From: Acidimicrobiia bacterium
GTDB lineage: Bacteria; Actinomycetota; Acidimicrobiia; Acidimicrobiales; Aldehydirespiratoraceae
NCBI GenBank assembly: GCA_022820805.1
Contig: JAJEEV010000036.1
Coordinates: forward strand, 1-51,011
DNA: 51,011 nucleotides
Direction of reading: 5' to 3'
Shown: piece by piece, positions 24,497-32,927 of the stretch
Numbering within the stretch: the first letter of the stretch is position 1
How the letters are laid out: the number at the start of each line of letters is the position of its first letter
The notes under the pieces: generated by a model
The model's input: the letters and a program-made list of their open reading frames with translations, nothing else
Told to the model about the DNA's origin: nothing
The model's database searches: none
Position numbers and translations under genes: made by a program

Positions 24497-25988
24497 TCAC
24501 CTGCACCGAGGTCTGCTGATCGGTGGCGAGGAGGTACCCGCAGCCGACGGGTCGACCCTCGACATCGTCAATCCCTCCAACGGCCAGTCCATCGGCACCT
24601 CCGCGGCGGCGCAGCCCGCCGACGTCGACCGGGCCGTGGCCGCGGCCAAGGAGGCCTTCGAGTGCGGCCAGTGGCGGGACATGCCGATCGCGGCGCGGGC
24701 CGCGGTGCTGCACCGTCTCGCCGACGCCATCGACTCCAACCTCGACGACCTGTTCCGCCTGGAGACCCTCAACAACGGCCGGCCCATCGCCGAGACCCGG
24801 GCCCAGGTGTCGAGGCTCTCGGGCTGGTACCGCTACAACGCCGCGCTGCTATTGGCCGACCGCACCTCGGTGGCGCCCATGCCGGGCGATTACCACGCCT
24901 ACACGAGCCGCTTCCCCGTAGGCGTCGTCGGCATCCTCAGCTCGTTCAACCACCCGCTGATGATCACCTCCAAGAGCCTGGCCCCCGCTCTGGCCACCGG
25001 GAACTCGGTGGTGGTCAAGCCGTCGGAGCTCACGCCGTTCACGCCGCTGCGCCTGGCCGACCTGGCCGCCGAGGCGGGAGTGCCGCCGGGGGTGCTAAAC
25101 GTCGTCAACGGGATCGGCTCGGTGGTCGGCGCTCGCCTCGCCGAGCATCCCGATGTGGGCAAGGTGGTGTTCACCGGAGGCACCGCCGCGGGGCGATCGG
25201 TGTCGGCCGCGGCTGCCGGCCGCTTCGCCAAGGTGACCGTCGAGTTGGGCGGCAAGACGCCCGTGCTGGTCTTCGCCGACCAGCCGGTAGAGGTGTCCGC
25301 CCCCGGCGTGGCCTTCGGCGGCTTCATAGCCGCGGGCCAGACCTGCATCTGCGGCAGCCGGGTGCTGGTGGAGGCCTCCATCCACGACGAGTTCGTCGAG
25401 TCGCTGGCCTCCATCGCCCGCTCGATCCGGATCGGGGACCCGGCGAGGGAGGACACCCAACTGGGCCCGGTCATCAGCGAGCGGGCCCGGCAGCGGGTGC
25501 TCGACTGCGTCGCGGGCGCGGTCAGCGACGGTGCTGAGATCGTGTGCGGCGGGGGCGTGCCGGCCGATCCGGCCCTCGGCGGCGGCTTCTACGTGGAGCC
25601 GACCGTGCTCACCGGCGTGACCAACGACATGGCATGCGCCCGCGAGGAGATCTTCGGGCCGGTGGTGGTGGTGATCCCGTTCCGCGACGAGGCCGAGGCA
25701 CTGGCGCTGGCCAACGACTCCCCGTACGGGCTCGGATCCTCGGTCTGGACCTCCGATGTGGCCCGGGCCCACCGCGTGGCCGGCGGTCTGGAGCACGGCA
25801 TCGTCTGGGTCAACGACCACCACCGCCTCGACCCGTCACTGCCGTGGGGAGGCGTGCGCGACAGCGGCAGCGGGCGCGAGGGCGGCTGGGAGTCGTTCCA
25901 CGAGTTCACCCACGTGCGTTCGGTGACCGTGCGCACCGCGGCCGACCCGGTCGACTGGTACCGGGGCGACAACACCAGGCTCAACTAG
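24489..25988 (+). CDS. NAD(P)-dependent aldehyde dehydrogenase
   Basis: A 499-aa ALDH-superfamily enzyme. PVGVVGILSSFNHPLMITSKSLAPALATGNSVVVKPSE is the cofactor-binding stretch, the general base Glu is in KVTVELGGKTPV, and the nucleophile Cys is in GQTCICGSRV. A REEIFGPVVVV motif and a C-terminal HEFTHVRSVTV follow. It converts an aldehyde to its acid; the substrate is not predictable. The ATG overlaps the upstream Gfo gene by 8 bp, and the SDR follows after 35 bp. An oxidoreductase/ALDH/SDR trio suits stepwise oxidation of an alcohol side chain or ring-opened product. Confidence 0.94.
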   Translation: MTDHLHRGLLIGGEEVPAADGSTLDIVNPSNGQSIGTSAAAQPADVDRAVAAAKEAFECGQWRDMPIAARAAVLHRLADAIDSNLDDLFRLETLNNGRPIAETRAQVSRLSGWYRYNAALLLADRTSVAPMPGDYHAYTSRFPVGVVGILSSFNHPLMITSKSLAPALATGNSVVVKPSELTPFTPLRLADLAAEAGVPPGVLNVVNGIGSVVGARLAEHPDVGKVVFTGGTAAGRSVSAAAAGRFAKVTVELGGKTPVLVFADQPVEVSAPGVAFGGFIAAGQTCICGSRVLVEASIHDEFVESLASIARSIRIGDPAREDTQLGPVISERARQRVLDCVAGAVSDGAEIVCGGGVPADPALGGGFYVEPTVLTGVTNDMACAREEIFGPVVVVIPFRDEAEALALANDSPYGLGSSVWTSDVARAHRVAGGLEHGIVWVNDHHRLDPSLPWGGVRDSGSGREGGWESFHEFTHVRSVTVRTAADPVDWYRGDNTRLN

Positions 25989-26023
25989 GCCGTGCGGAGT
26001 TGTTCGAGCCGGGCTCCAGGGCG

Positions 26024-26776
26024 ATGACCAACGTCGCATGGGACTTCTCGGGTCGGGTGGTGGTCGTCACCGGGTCGGCGTCGGGTATGGGCGCCACCGC
26101 GGTCGGTGCGTTCGCCGCCGCCGGAGCCGAGGTGTACGGCGTCGATGTCGACGAGGGCAGGGGCGCCGCGGTCGCAGGCGCGGCTGGCGCCCGCTTCCTG
26201 GGCTGTGACATCACCGACGCCGGCGCGGTCGCGGCCGCGTTCGACCGGGTCGAGCGGGACTCGGGCCGCCTCGACGTGCTGATCAACAACGCGGGCGGCT
26301 TCTGGCACCAGCACACCACCGAGTCGCTGCCCGACAGCGAGTGGGACGCGGTCGTCGACCTGAACCTCAAGGCCGTGTTCCTGTGCACCCGCAGGGCCAT
26401 ACCGCTGCTGCGGCGGTCGGAGGCGGGCCGCATCGTCACGCTGTCGTCGCTGGCGGGCCAGACCGCGGTGTACCGGTCCTCGCCGGCTTACGCGGCGGCC
26501 AAGGCGGGGGTGCTGGCCCTCAGCCGGGTCTTCGCCTACGAGTTGGCTGCCGACGGGATCACGTCCAACGCCATCGCGCCCAGCGCGGTGATGACCGACC
26601 GCATCCGCGAGGTGCGAGACCCGGACGAGCGAGCCCGCACCGAGGCCACCATCCCGCTCGGCCGCTACGGCACCACCGGCGAGATCGTGAGCTGGATGAT
26701 GTTCCTGGCCTCCGACGAGTCGGCCTACATGACCGGCCAGACGGTCACGGTCAACGGTGGCCGCTTCATGGCCTGA
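26024..26776 (+). CDS. Short-chain dehydrogenase/reductase (SDR)
   Basis: A 250-aa classical SDR. The cofactor loop is VVTGSASGMGA, then INNAGGFWHQH. The catalytic triad is in TLSSLAGQTAVYRSSPAYAAAKAG and the C-terminal motif is DESAYMTGQTVTVNGGRFM. ATG 26024 is the first start in the recognisable domain; the frame is open far upstream through the ALDH gene, which is a shadow. It ends the Gfo, ALDH, SDR operon and converges on the second ALDH gene across 151 bp. It is not close to the SDR at 18138. Confidence 0.93.
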   Translation: MTNVAWDFSGRVVVVTGSASGMGATAVGAFAAAGAEVYGVDVDEGRGAAVAGAAGARFLGCDITDAGAVAAAFDRVERDSGRLDVLINNAGGFWHQHTTESLPDSEWDAVVDLNLKAVFLCTRRAIPLLRRSEAGRIVTLSSLAGQTAVYRSSPAYAAAKAGVLALSRVFAYELAADGITSNAIAPSAVMTDRIREVRDPDERARTEATIPLGRYGTTGEIVSWMMFLASDESAYMTGQTVTVNGGRFMA

Positions 26777-26790
26777 GCGGGCAGGCTTCT

Positions 26791-26808
26791 AAGAGGCCGA
26801 GCGAGTAG
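26791..26808. repeat. Small dispersed direct repeat, copy 2
   Basis: Sequence aagaggccgagcgagtag, 17 of 18 identical to 18098-18115. It lies in the 151-bp gap between convergent genes (26777-26927), in which I see no gene or hairpin that I would defend. Confidence 0.4.
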
Positions 26809-26927
26809 GCGGGATGAAGCGGTCCATACGGCGCGAGGCCGTGGCCCGAGCGGCCCGTGAGCGCAGCGAACAAGAGCGGGGAAGACCCCGATGCAACGCG
26901 ACGGGCCTGCACCTACCCGCGCACCTT

Positions 26928-28400
26928 CTATATTCCGCCGATGGCCAGGTATTTGGTCTCCAGGAACTCCTCGAGGCCGGCCCGGGCGCCCTCGCGGCCG
27001 ATGCCGGACTCCTTGACTCCCCCGAAGGGGGCGACCTCGGTCATGAGCAGGCCGGAGTTGACGGCCACCATGCCGTAGTCGAGGGCCTCGCCCACCCGGA
27101 AGGCCCGGGCCAGGTCGCGGGTGAAGAAGTACGCGGCCAGCCCGTAGGGGGTGTCGTTGGCCGCAGCCACGGCCTCTCCGGTGGTGTCGAACCGGAAGAT
27201 CGACGCCACCGGACCGAACACCTCCTCGGCCGCGATGTCCATTTCGTCGGTGACGTCGGTCAGCACTGTGGTGTCGTAGAAGGTGCCGCCGAGACGGTGG
27301 GCCTCGCCGCCCATCCGGACGGTGGCGCCGCCGGTCACGGCTGCGCCGACCAGCCGCCGCACCTTGGCCATCGCCGCCGCGTTGATCAGCGGCCCGATGT
27401 CGGTGCCCTCAGACGTGCCCGGGCCGACTCTCAAGGCCGCTGAGGCCGCACAGAACCGGTCCACGAACTCCTCGTAGACGCCGGCCTGGACCAGGATCCG
27501 GTTGGCGCAGACGCAGGTCTGCCCGCCGTTGCGGAACTTGGAGACGATGGCGTGGTTCACGGCCGCGTCCAGATCGGCGTCGTCGAACACGATCAGCGGG
27601 GCGTTGCCGCCGAGCTCGAGGGCCACCTTCTTGACGGTGCGGGCGGCCTGCTGCATAAGCAGCTTGCCCACCTCGGTGCTGCCGGTGAACGAGATCTTCC
27701 TCACGACCGGGCTGGAGGTCAGCGCGGCGCCCACCGCGGCCGGCTCGGAGGCGGTCACCACATTGAACACGCCGGCGGGAACACCGGCCCGCTCGGCCAG
27801 CTCGGCGAGGGCGAGCGCCGACAGGGGAGTGTCCTCGGCCGGCTTGGCCACGACCGTGCAGCCCGCGGCCAGCGCCGGGGCGGCCTTCCGGGCGATGGTG
27901 GCGAACGGGAAGTTCCATGGCGTTATGGCGGCCACCACCCCGACCGGCTGCTTGATCACCATCAGGCGCATGGCCGGGTCGTGGCTGGGGATGGTCTCGC
28001 CGTAGGCCCGCTTGGCCTCCTCGGCGAACCACTCCACATAGGCCGCCCCGGCGGCGATCTCGCCCCGGCCCTCGGCGAGCGGTTTGCCCATCTCGGCGGT
28101 GACGATGGCGCCGAGGTCGGCAGTGTTGTCCACCATCAGCTCGTACCAGCGCCTCAGCACCGCGGAGCGCTGCTTGGCGGTGAGCTCCCGCCATGCGGGC
28201 AGGGCCGCCTCGGCCGCGGCGACGGCTCGGACGGTCTCGGCCGCGCCCATGTCGGCCACCGCGGCGATGGTCTCGCCGCTGGCCGGGTCGACGACCCCGA
28301 ACCTCGCGCCCGAGTCCGGCGGGGTCCAGCGACCGTCGATGTAGCCGTCGGTTCGCAGCAGGGCCGGATCGGCCAGCGTCAGGCTGTCCGGGACGCTCAT
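26928..28400 (-). CDS. Succinate-semialdehyde-type NAD(P) aldehyde dehydrogenase (GabD-like)
   Basis: A 490-aa ALDH. PVGVVAAITPWNFPFATIARKAAPALAAGCTVVAKPAEDTP gives the cofactor site, KKVALELGGNAPLIV has the base Glu, and NGGQTCVCANRILVQ has the nucleophile Cys. SGIGREGARAGLEEFLETKYLAIGGI is the GabD/SSADH C-terminus. The match to succinate-semialdehyde dehydrogenases is strong by eye, although glutarate-semialdehyde or malonic-semialdehyde analogues are possible. Its ATG overlaps the TGA of the upstream beta-hydroxyacid dehydrogenase gene (ATGA), so the two are translationally coupled. If SSADH, the pathway delivers succinate to the TCA cycle. Confidence 0.92.
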   Translation of the reverse strand: MSVPDSLTLADPALLRTDGYIDGRWTPPDSGARFGVVDPASGETIAAVADMGAAETVRAVAAAEAALPAWRELTAKQRSAVLRRWYELMVDNTADLGAIVTAEMGKPLAEGRGEIAAGAAYVEWFAEEAKRAYGETIPSHDPAMRLMVIKQPVGVVAAITPWNFPFATIARKAAPALAAGCTVVAKPAEDTPLSALALAELAERAGVPAGVFNVVTASEPAAVGAALTSSPVVRKISFTGSTEVGKLLMQQAARTVKKVALELGGNAPLIVFDDADLDAAVNHAIVSKFRNGGQTCVCANRILVQAGVYEEFVDRFCAASAALRVGPGTSEGTDIGPLINAAAMAKVRRLVGAAVTGGATVRMGGEAHRLGGTFYDTTVLTDVTDEMDIAAEEVFGPVASIFRFDTTGEAVAAANDTPYGLAAYFFTRDLARAFRVGEALDYGMVAVNSGLLMTEVAPFGGVKESGIGREGARAGLEEFLETKYLAIGGI

Positions 28401-29254
28401 GGAGTGTCCATGAACTGCTCGACGGTGGTGATGAGCGCGCCCAGGTCCTCACGGCCGCGGCCCGCGGCCGCGGTCTCCTCGAGGATCTGTCGGGCGACGC
28501 CGGCGATGCGGGCTTCAGGCAAGGCTGCGTCGGCCAGCGCCAGGTCCTTGCGCATCAGGTCGACGGTGAACATGGGGGCGAAGTCCCGGGCAGCCATGGG
28601 CTCGGCCTTGTAGTCGAGTTGGCGGGGCGCGGCACCGGCGCGGAGCAACTCGATGCCCTTGCCCACGTCGAGGCCGGTGTGCTCCATGGCCACGACCGCC
28701 TCTGCGATGGCGCTCAGATAGGCGGTGAGCAGCCGGTTGCTGATGAGCTTGAGCAGCAGCCCCGACCCGTTGTCGCCCACCCGCTCGACCCGGCTGGAGA
28801 ACGTCTCCAGCACAGGGAGGGCCGCGTCCAGCGCTTCGGGCGGGCCGCCGACCATGACCGTGAGCGTTCCGGCCTCGGCGTGGATGGATGTGCCGCTCAC
28901 CGGAGCGTCGAGAAAGCCGATCGAGCGGCGCCCGGCTTCGGCGGCCACCCTGCGGCTCCCGTCCACCGAGACGGTGGACAGGTCGGCGGCCACCGCACCG
29001 GGCTCGAGCACCTCTAGCAGCCCTCCTTGCGGGCAGTACACCGCCTCGACGTCGTCGGTGCCGGGCAGCGACGAGCAGACCACCTCGCATCCGGCGAGCC
29101 CGCCGGGATCCCCGACGGTCCTCAGGCCCGCCGCCCCGGCCCGCTCGGAGGCCTCACGCGAGGCGTCGAACGCGGTCACCTGGTGCCCCGCAGCCGCAAC
29201 CCGGCACGCCATGGGCAGCCCCATCCGGCCCAGGCCCACGAACCCGACTCTCAT
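28397..29254 (-). CDS. Beta-hydroxyacid dehydrogenase (3-hydroxyisobutyrate/tartronate-semialdehyde type)
   Basis: A 285-aa NAD(P)-dependent dehydrogenase. The N-terminal fingerprint GFVGLGRMGLPMACRVAAAGHQVTAFD, substrate motif DAPVSGTSIHAEAGTLTVMVGG and catalytic lysine in SGLLLKLISNRLL are all present. The family oxidises 3-hydroxyisobutyrate, gamma-hydroxybutyrate, L-serine or tartronate semialdehyde. Because it is coupled to a GabD-like SSADH, a gamma-hydroxybutyrate-to-succinate route is attractive, but that is inference. The upstream gene on the same strand is the MLE-family enzyme (84-bp gap), so this is probably a three-gene operon starting at element copy E. Confidence 0.92.
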   Translation of the reverse strand: MRVGFVGLGRMGLPMACRVAAAGHQVTAFDASREASERAGAAGLRTVGDPGGLAGCEVVCSSLPGTDDVEAVYCPQGGLLEVLEPGAVAADLSTVSVDGSRRVAAEAGRRSIGFLDAPVSGTSIHAEAGTLTVMVGGPPEALDAALPVLETFSSRVERVGDNGSGLLLKLISNRLLTAYLSAIAEAVVAMEHTGLDVGKGIELLRAGAAPRQLDYKAEPMAARDFAPMFTVDLMRKDLALADAALPEARIAGVARQILEETAAAGRGREDLGALITTVEQFMDTP

Positions 29255-29338
29255 GGCGCGGTCGTCACCCCTTCCGCGCCTGCGGCACCGTTCCCTCGGT
29301 GCCCGGGTCCACGAGCCACGACTCTCATCTCCGGGTTC

Positions 29339-30412
29339 TCACACCTGGTCGACCTCTATGCCGAGACCGGGGCCGGAGGGGACCTGGTACCGGCCGTCCC
29401 GCGCGACCAGCGGCGCCGATGTCACGTCGGAGCTCGCCCCCTGGTTGCCGGGGCTGCATCCGAAGCCCAGGTGCCGCAGTGCCGCCGCGCAGTGGACGTT
29501 GGCCGCGGCGGCGACGCTCGACTCGGCGACCTTGCCGGCGAGGTTCACCTCCAGTCCCAGCGACTCGCACAACGTGGCGCCCCTCATCACGCCGGTGATG
29601 CCGCCCAGCTTGATCAGCTTGAGGCTCACCCCTGCCACGCCGGTGTGCCCGAGGTCGAGGATGTCGTTGTGGGAGTGGATGCTCTCGTCGGCGCAGATCG
29701 GGACGGGCGAGGCCCGGGCCACCCTCACCATGGCGGCGTGGGCGCCCTGGTGAATGGGCTGCTCGATGAAGCGGACGTCGAGGCCGTCGAGTGCTCGCAG
29801 GAATCGGGCGGCCTCGGGCTCGGACCAGCCCTGGTTGGCGTCGCCGCTGAGCACGCAGTCCGCGGGCAGGGCCTCGCGGACTCGCCGCATCGTCTCAAGC
29901 TCAGCGTCGACAGGCCCAAGGCCGAGCTTCAACTTGAACCATCGGAACCCGGACTCGTGCTTGGCCCGGGCCGCGGCGACGTCCGCGTCGGGGTCGCCGC
30001 TGCCGAAGATGGTGAGAGCGGGGACCGATCCCCTGACCCTGCCCCCGAGCAGCTCCACCACCGGAACCCCGAAGTGCTTGCCGGCAAGATCGTGGAGGGC
30101 CATGTCGATGGCGCCGATGGCGGTGTCGTTCGCCTGGATCATCCCTCGCATGGCCCACCACAGGGCTGTGCGGCGTAGGGGGTCCTCTCCCACCAGGCGG
30201 GGGCCGAGGAAGTCGATGGCGGACGCGATGGCCCCCTGGGTGTCGCCGGTCAGGTTGACGGCCTCCACGCCCTCGCCCCATCCGACGAGGCCGCTGTCGG
30301 CCGTGATCTTCGCCAGCACGTTGTGAGAGCGCTCCACGGTGATCTGGGACATCACCACCGGATTGGTCAGTCCCACCGTGATGGGCACCGCCTCGACGCT
30401 GACGATCCTCAT
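29339..30412 (-). CDS. Enolase-superfamily enzyme, MLE/mandelate-racemase type
   Basis: A 357-aa TIM-barrel enzyme. The catalytic and metal residues are K160-L-K162 (WFKLKLG), D191 (DANQGW), E217 (EQP), D242 (ADES) and the K265/K268 pair (SLKLIKLGG). This pattern is the muconate-lactonizing-enzyme subgroup (cycloisomerase, dipeptide epimerase, NSAR/OSBS). An ATG 15 codons earlier exists, but ATG 30412 has GGGAGG at 6-base spacing. It abstracts a proton alpha to a carboxylate; the substrate is unknown. First in an MLE, beta-hydroxyacid dehydrogenase, SSADH-like operon, and divergent from the cupin gene. Confidence 0.93.
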   Translation of the reverse strand: MRIVSVEAVPITVGLTNPVVMSQITVERSHNVLAKITADSGLVGWGEGVEAVNLTGDTQGAIASAIDFLGPRLVGEDPLRRTALWWAMRGMIQANDTAIGAIDMALHDLAGKHFGVPVVELLGGRVRGSVPALTIFGSGDPDADVAAARAKHESGFRWFKLKLGLGPVDAELETMRRVREALPADCVLSGDANQGWSEPEAARFLRALDGLDVRFIEQPIHQGAHAAMVRVARASPVPICADESIHSHNDILDLGHTGVAGVSLKLIKLGGITGVMRGATLCESLGLEVNLAGKVAESSVAAAANVHCAAALRHLGFGCSPGNQGASSDVTSAPLVARDGRYQVPSGPGLGIEVDQV

Positions 30413-30489
30413 GCGAGCCTCCCCTCGACCGGGGTTGAAACGGAATGGAGCCTGCATCCTCGCCGTTCGGGGCGGGGACGCGACCCTTC

Positions 30490-30508
30490 ATCCTGCAACA
30501 TATATGAT
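30490..30508. promoter_or_regulatory. 19-bp dyad element, copy E
   Basis: Sequence ATCCTGCAACATATATGAT, one mismatch to the informative consensus. It lies 24 bp from the cupin ATG and 77 bp from the MLE start, between divergent operons. Confidence 0.7.
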
Positions 30509-30532
30509 CAGCACGCCGACCGGGAGGTGTCC

Positions 30533-30931
30533 ATGACCGAGTTGATCGACTTCGCATCGTCTCCGACGGTCGAGCGCGGCGACGGCATCACCAGCGTCCG
30601 CCTCACCGGCGATCCGCTGCCGGGGCAGAGCTTCATCATGGGCATCACCTCGTTCCCGCCCGGAGCGGGCCTGGCTCGCCACAGCCACAACACCGTCGAG
30701 CAGGTCACCCTGCTGGAGGGCACCGGCGTGGTCGAGTTGGACGGGGTGGAGCACCGCATCCGTCCCTACGACACCACCAAGGTGCCGGCCGACGTGCCGC
30801 ACCGCTTCTACAACGACGGCAACGACATCATGCGGATCCTGTGGGTCTACGGAGCCACCGAGGTCACCCGCACGTTCACCGACACCGGCGAGACCGTCTC
30901 CCAGATGTCCGCTCCAACCCCTGCTGGGTGA
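30533..30931 (+). CDS. Cupin-domain protein
   Basis: A 132-aa single-domain cupin. Motif 1 is GAGLARHSHNTVEQVTLLEGTGVVELDG with the two His and Glu metal ligands. Motif 2 is KVPADVPHRFYNDGND with the third His. Small cupins in catabolic operons are often isomerases, dioxygenases or ring-product tautomerases; this one cannot be assigned. ATG 30533 has a GGGAGGTG ribosome site 6 bases upstream. It starts the operon cupin, Ldh2-type dehydrogenase, FAH protein, CinA-like protein. Confidence 0.88.
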   Translation: MTELIDFASSPTVERGDGITSVRLTGDPLPGQSFIMGITSFPPGAGLARHSHNTVEQVTLLEGTGVVELDGVEHRIRPYDTTKVPADVPHRFYNDGNDIMRILWVYGATEVTRTFTDTGETVSQMSAPTPAG

Positions 30932-30938
30932 GCCGGGC

Positions 30939-32027
30939 TTGAGCGGGGAGGGCGCGGTCGGGCGGGAGGTTCCGGGCGCCGAGCCGCGCCGGTACGGCCA
31001 CGGTGTGCTCGCAGCCTTCGCGGCCGGGATCCTCCGAGCCGCCGGAGTTCCCCCGGACCACGCCTCAGTCACCGCCGAGCGCCTGGTGGAAGCAGACCTG
31101 CGAGGCCGCACCGGCCACGGGCTGATCCGCATCCCGCTCTACGTCAGGCGCATCGAGGCCGGCAGCGTGAATCTGAGGCCCCGGGTGTCGGTGGTGTCGG
31201 AGGGGCCGACGTCCGCTCTGGTGGACGGCGACAACGGTCTGGGCCAGGTGGTGATGACCACCGCGGCGTCGATCGCGATCGACAAGGCCGAGGCGATGGG
31301 CATGGCCTGGGTCGGCACCGTCAACTCCAATCATGCGGGGGCGGCCGGCATCTACCCGGCCATGGCCGCTCGCCGGGGCCTGGTCTCCATCTACATGGCC
31401 GTGGGCAACGCCAACTCGATGCCGCCGTGGGGAGGGAACGAGAAGCTGCTGAGCACCAACCCGATCGCCATCGCCGTGCCCGCCGGCGACGATCCACCCT
31501 TCCAGCTCGACATCGCCACGACGGTCGCGTCCCACGGGACCATCAAGGTCGCGGCCCAGGCCGGCGAGCAGATGCCGGTCGGGTGGGTGATCGACGCCGA
31601 CGGCGAGCCCATCACCGATCCCGGCCGGGCCCACGACGGTTTCCTGATGCCTATAGGCGGCTACAAGGGCGCGGGGCTCAATATCGCCATCGGCCTGCTG
31701 GCCGGGGTGCTCAACGGCGCCGCGTTCGGGCGCTCCGTCGTCGATCAGAACGCGGAGCTGGCCTCGCCCACCAACACGGGCCAGGCCATGTTCGTCATGC
31801 GGCCGGGCCTGTTCCGGCCGGACGGCTCGGGCGCCGCGGTCGCCGAGCACCTGGCCGAGCTGCGCCACTCGGGATCCAATCGTGCCGGCCCTCTGAGGCT
31901 CCCCGGCGACGAGGCGGGCCGGCTGGAGGTCGAGAACCTGGCCAACGGCATCGCGGTGCCACCGGCGCTGGTGGAGGAGCTCAACGCGACAGCCAGAAGG
32001 CTCAAGACCGGCCAACTGCTCGCCTGA
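30939..32027 (+). CDS. Ldh2/malate-lactate dehydrogenase-family oxidoreductase
   Basis: A 362-aa type 2 malate/L-lactate dehydrogenase (YlbC/AllD/DpkA fold, not a Rossmann protein). ADLRGRTGHGLIRIPLYVRRIEAG is the N-terminal signature, the catalytic histidine is in NSNHAGAAGIYPAMAAR, and ASHGTIKVAAQAGEQMPVGWVIDADGEPITDP and GGYKGAGLNIAIGLLAGVL follow. Members reduce 2-keto acids or 2-imino acids with NAD(P)H, for example ureidoglycolate, delta-piperideine-2-carboxylate or sulfolactate. TTG 30939 gives the longest form, and a later GTG (GHGVLAAF) is possible. It starts 7 bp after the cupin stop. Confidence 0.9.
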   Translation: MSGEGAVGREVPGAEPRRYGHGVLAAFAAGILRAAGVPPDHASVTAERLVEADLRGRTGHGLIRIPLYVRRIEAGSVNLRPRVSVVSEGPTSALVDGDNGLGQVVMTTAASIAIDKAEAMGMAWVGTVNSNHAGAAGIYPAMAARRGLVSIYMAVGNANSMPPWGGNEKLLSTNPIAIAVPAGDDPPFQLDIATTVASHGTIKVAAQAGEQMPVGWVIDADGEPITDPGRAHDGFLMPIGGYKGAGLNIAIGLLAGVLNGAAFGRSVVDQNAELASPTNTGQAMFVMRPGLFRPDGSGAAVAEHLAELRHSGSNRAGPLRLPGDEAGRLEVENLANGIAVPPALVEELNATARRLKTGQLLA

Positions 32028-32041
32028 CCACTGGAGCAACC

Positions 32042-32917
32042 ATGAAGCTGGTGACATTCGACGACGGGACCGGGCCGCGGGTCGGGGTGATGGACGCCGG
32101 CGGAGCTGTAGTGGACGTCTCAAGGGCAGCCGGCGTGGGCAGGACCATGCTCGAAGTGGTGGAGTCCGGCGCGGCCGGACTCGACGCGGTGCGGGCCGCG
32201 CTCGGCTCGAGCCCTGCCCGGTCCGGGGGCTCGGTGCGGCTGCTGGCACCGATCATGCCCCGCAACAACGTGATGGCGGTGGGCCGCAACTACCACGAGC
32301 ACGCCAAGGAGTTCTCCGCCAGCGGCTTCGATGCGTCGGAGAAGAAGATGATCCCCGACCACCCGATCATCTTCACCAAGGCCCTGTCGTCGATAGTGGG
32401 GCCCGGCGACGCCATCGACACGTCGATGGACCCCAGCGGAACCAGCGACTACGAGGGCGAGCTCGGAGTGGTCATCGGCACCGGCGGCCACCGCATCGCC
32501 GCGGCCGACGCCCTGGCCCACGTCTTCGGCTACACCGTCGTCAACGACGTGACCGCCCGGGCCCTGCAGGCCCAGCATGTGCAGTTCTTCATCGGCAAGA
32601 GCGCGTCCACTTTCTGCCCGATGGGTCCGTGCATCGTCACCGCCGATGAGATCGATGACATCACCTCCGCCCGCCTGCGCACCACCGTCAACGGAGAGCT
32701 CCGCCAGGACGCCCGCATCTCGGATCTGATCTTCGACATCGCCACCCTCATCGAGGCCATATCGGCCGCGGTGCTGTTGCAGCCGGGAGACGTGATCGCC
32801 ACCGGCACGCCGTCGGGGGTGGGCATCGGCTTCGACCCCCCGGTGTATCTCCAGGGCGGCGACGAGGTCGAGGTGGCGATCGACGGCATCGGCACCCTGT
32901 GCAACCCGGTGATCTGA
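32042..32917 (+). CDS. Fumarylacetoacetate hydrolase (FAH) family protein
   Basis: A 291-aa FAH-fold enzyme. MAVGRNYHEHAKEF, metal-binding YEGELGVVIG and VVNDVTARALQ, GKSASTFCPMGP and ATGTPSGVGIGF are the classical motifs. The family hydrolyses or decarboxylates oxo-acids such as acylpyruvates and 2-oxo-hept-ene-dioates formed after aromatic ring cleavage, and also hydrates 2-keto-3-deoxy sugar acids (KDO/L-fuconate routes). Either would fit the neighbouring MLE, Ldh2 and SDR genes. ATG 32042 follows the Ldh2-type stop by 14 bp. Confidence 0.93.
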   Translation: MKLVTFDDGTGPRVGVMDAGGAVVDVSRAAGVGRTMLEVVESGAAGLDAVRAALGSSPARSGGSVRLLAPIMPRNNVMAVGRNYHEHAKEFSASGFDASEKKMIPDHPIIFTKALSSIVGPGDAIDTSMDPSGTSDYEGELGVVIGTGGHRIAAADALAHVFGYTVVNDVTARALQAQHVQFFIGKSASTFCPMGPCIVTADEIDDITSARLRTTVNGELRQDARISDLIFDIATLIEAISAAVLLQPGDVIATGTPSGVGIGFDPPVYLQGGDEVEVAIDGIGTLCNPVI

Positions 32918-32927
32918 GGCCGGTCCC

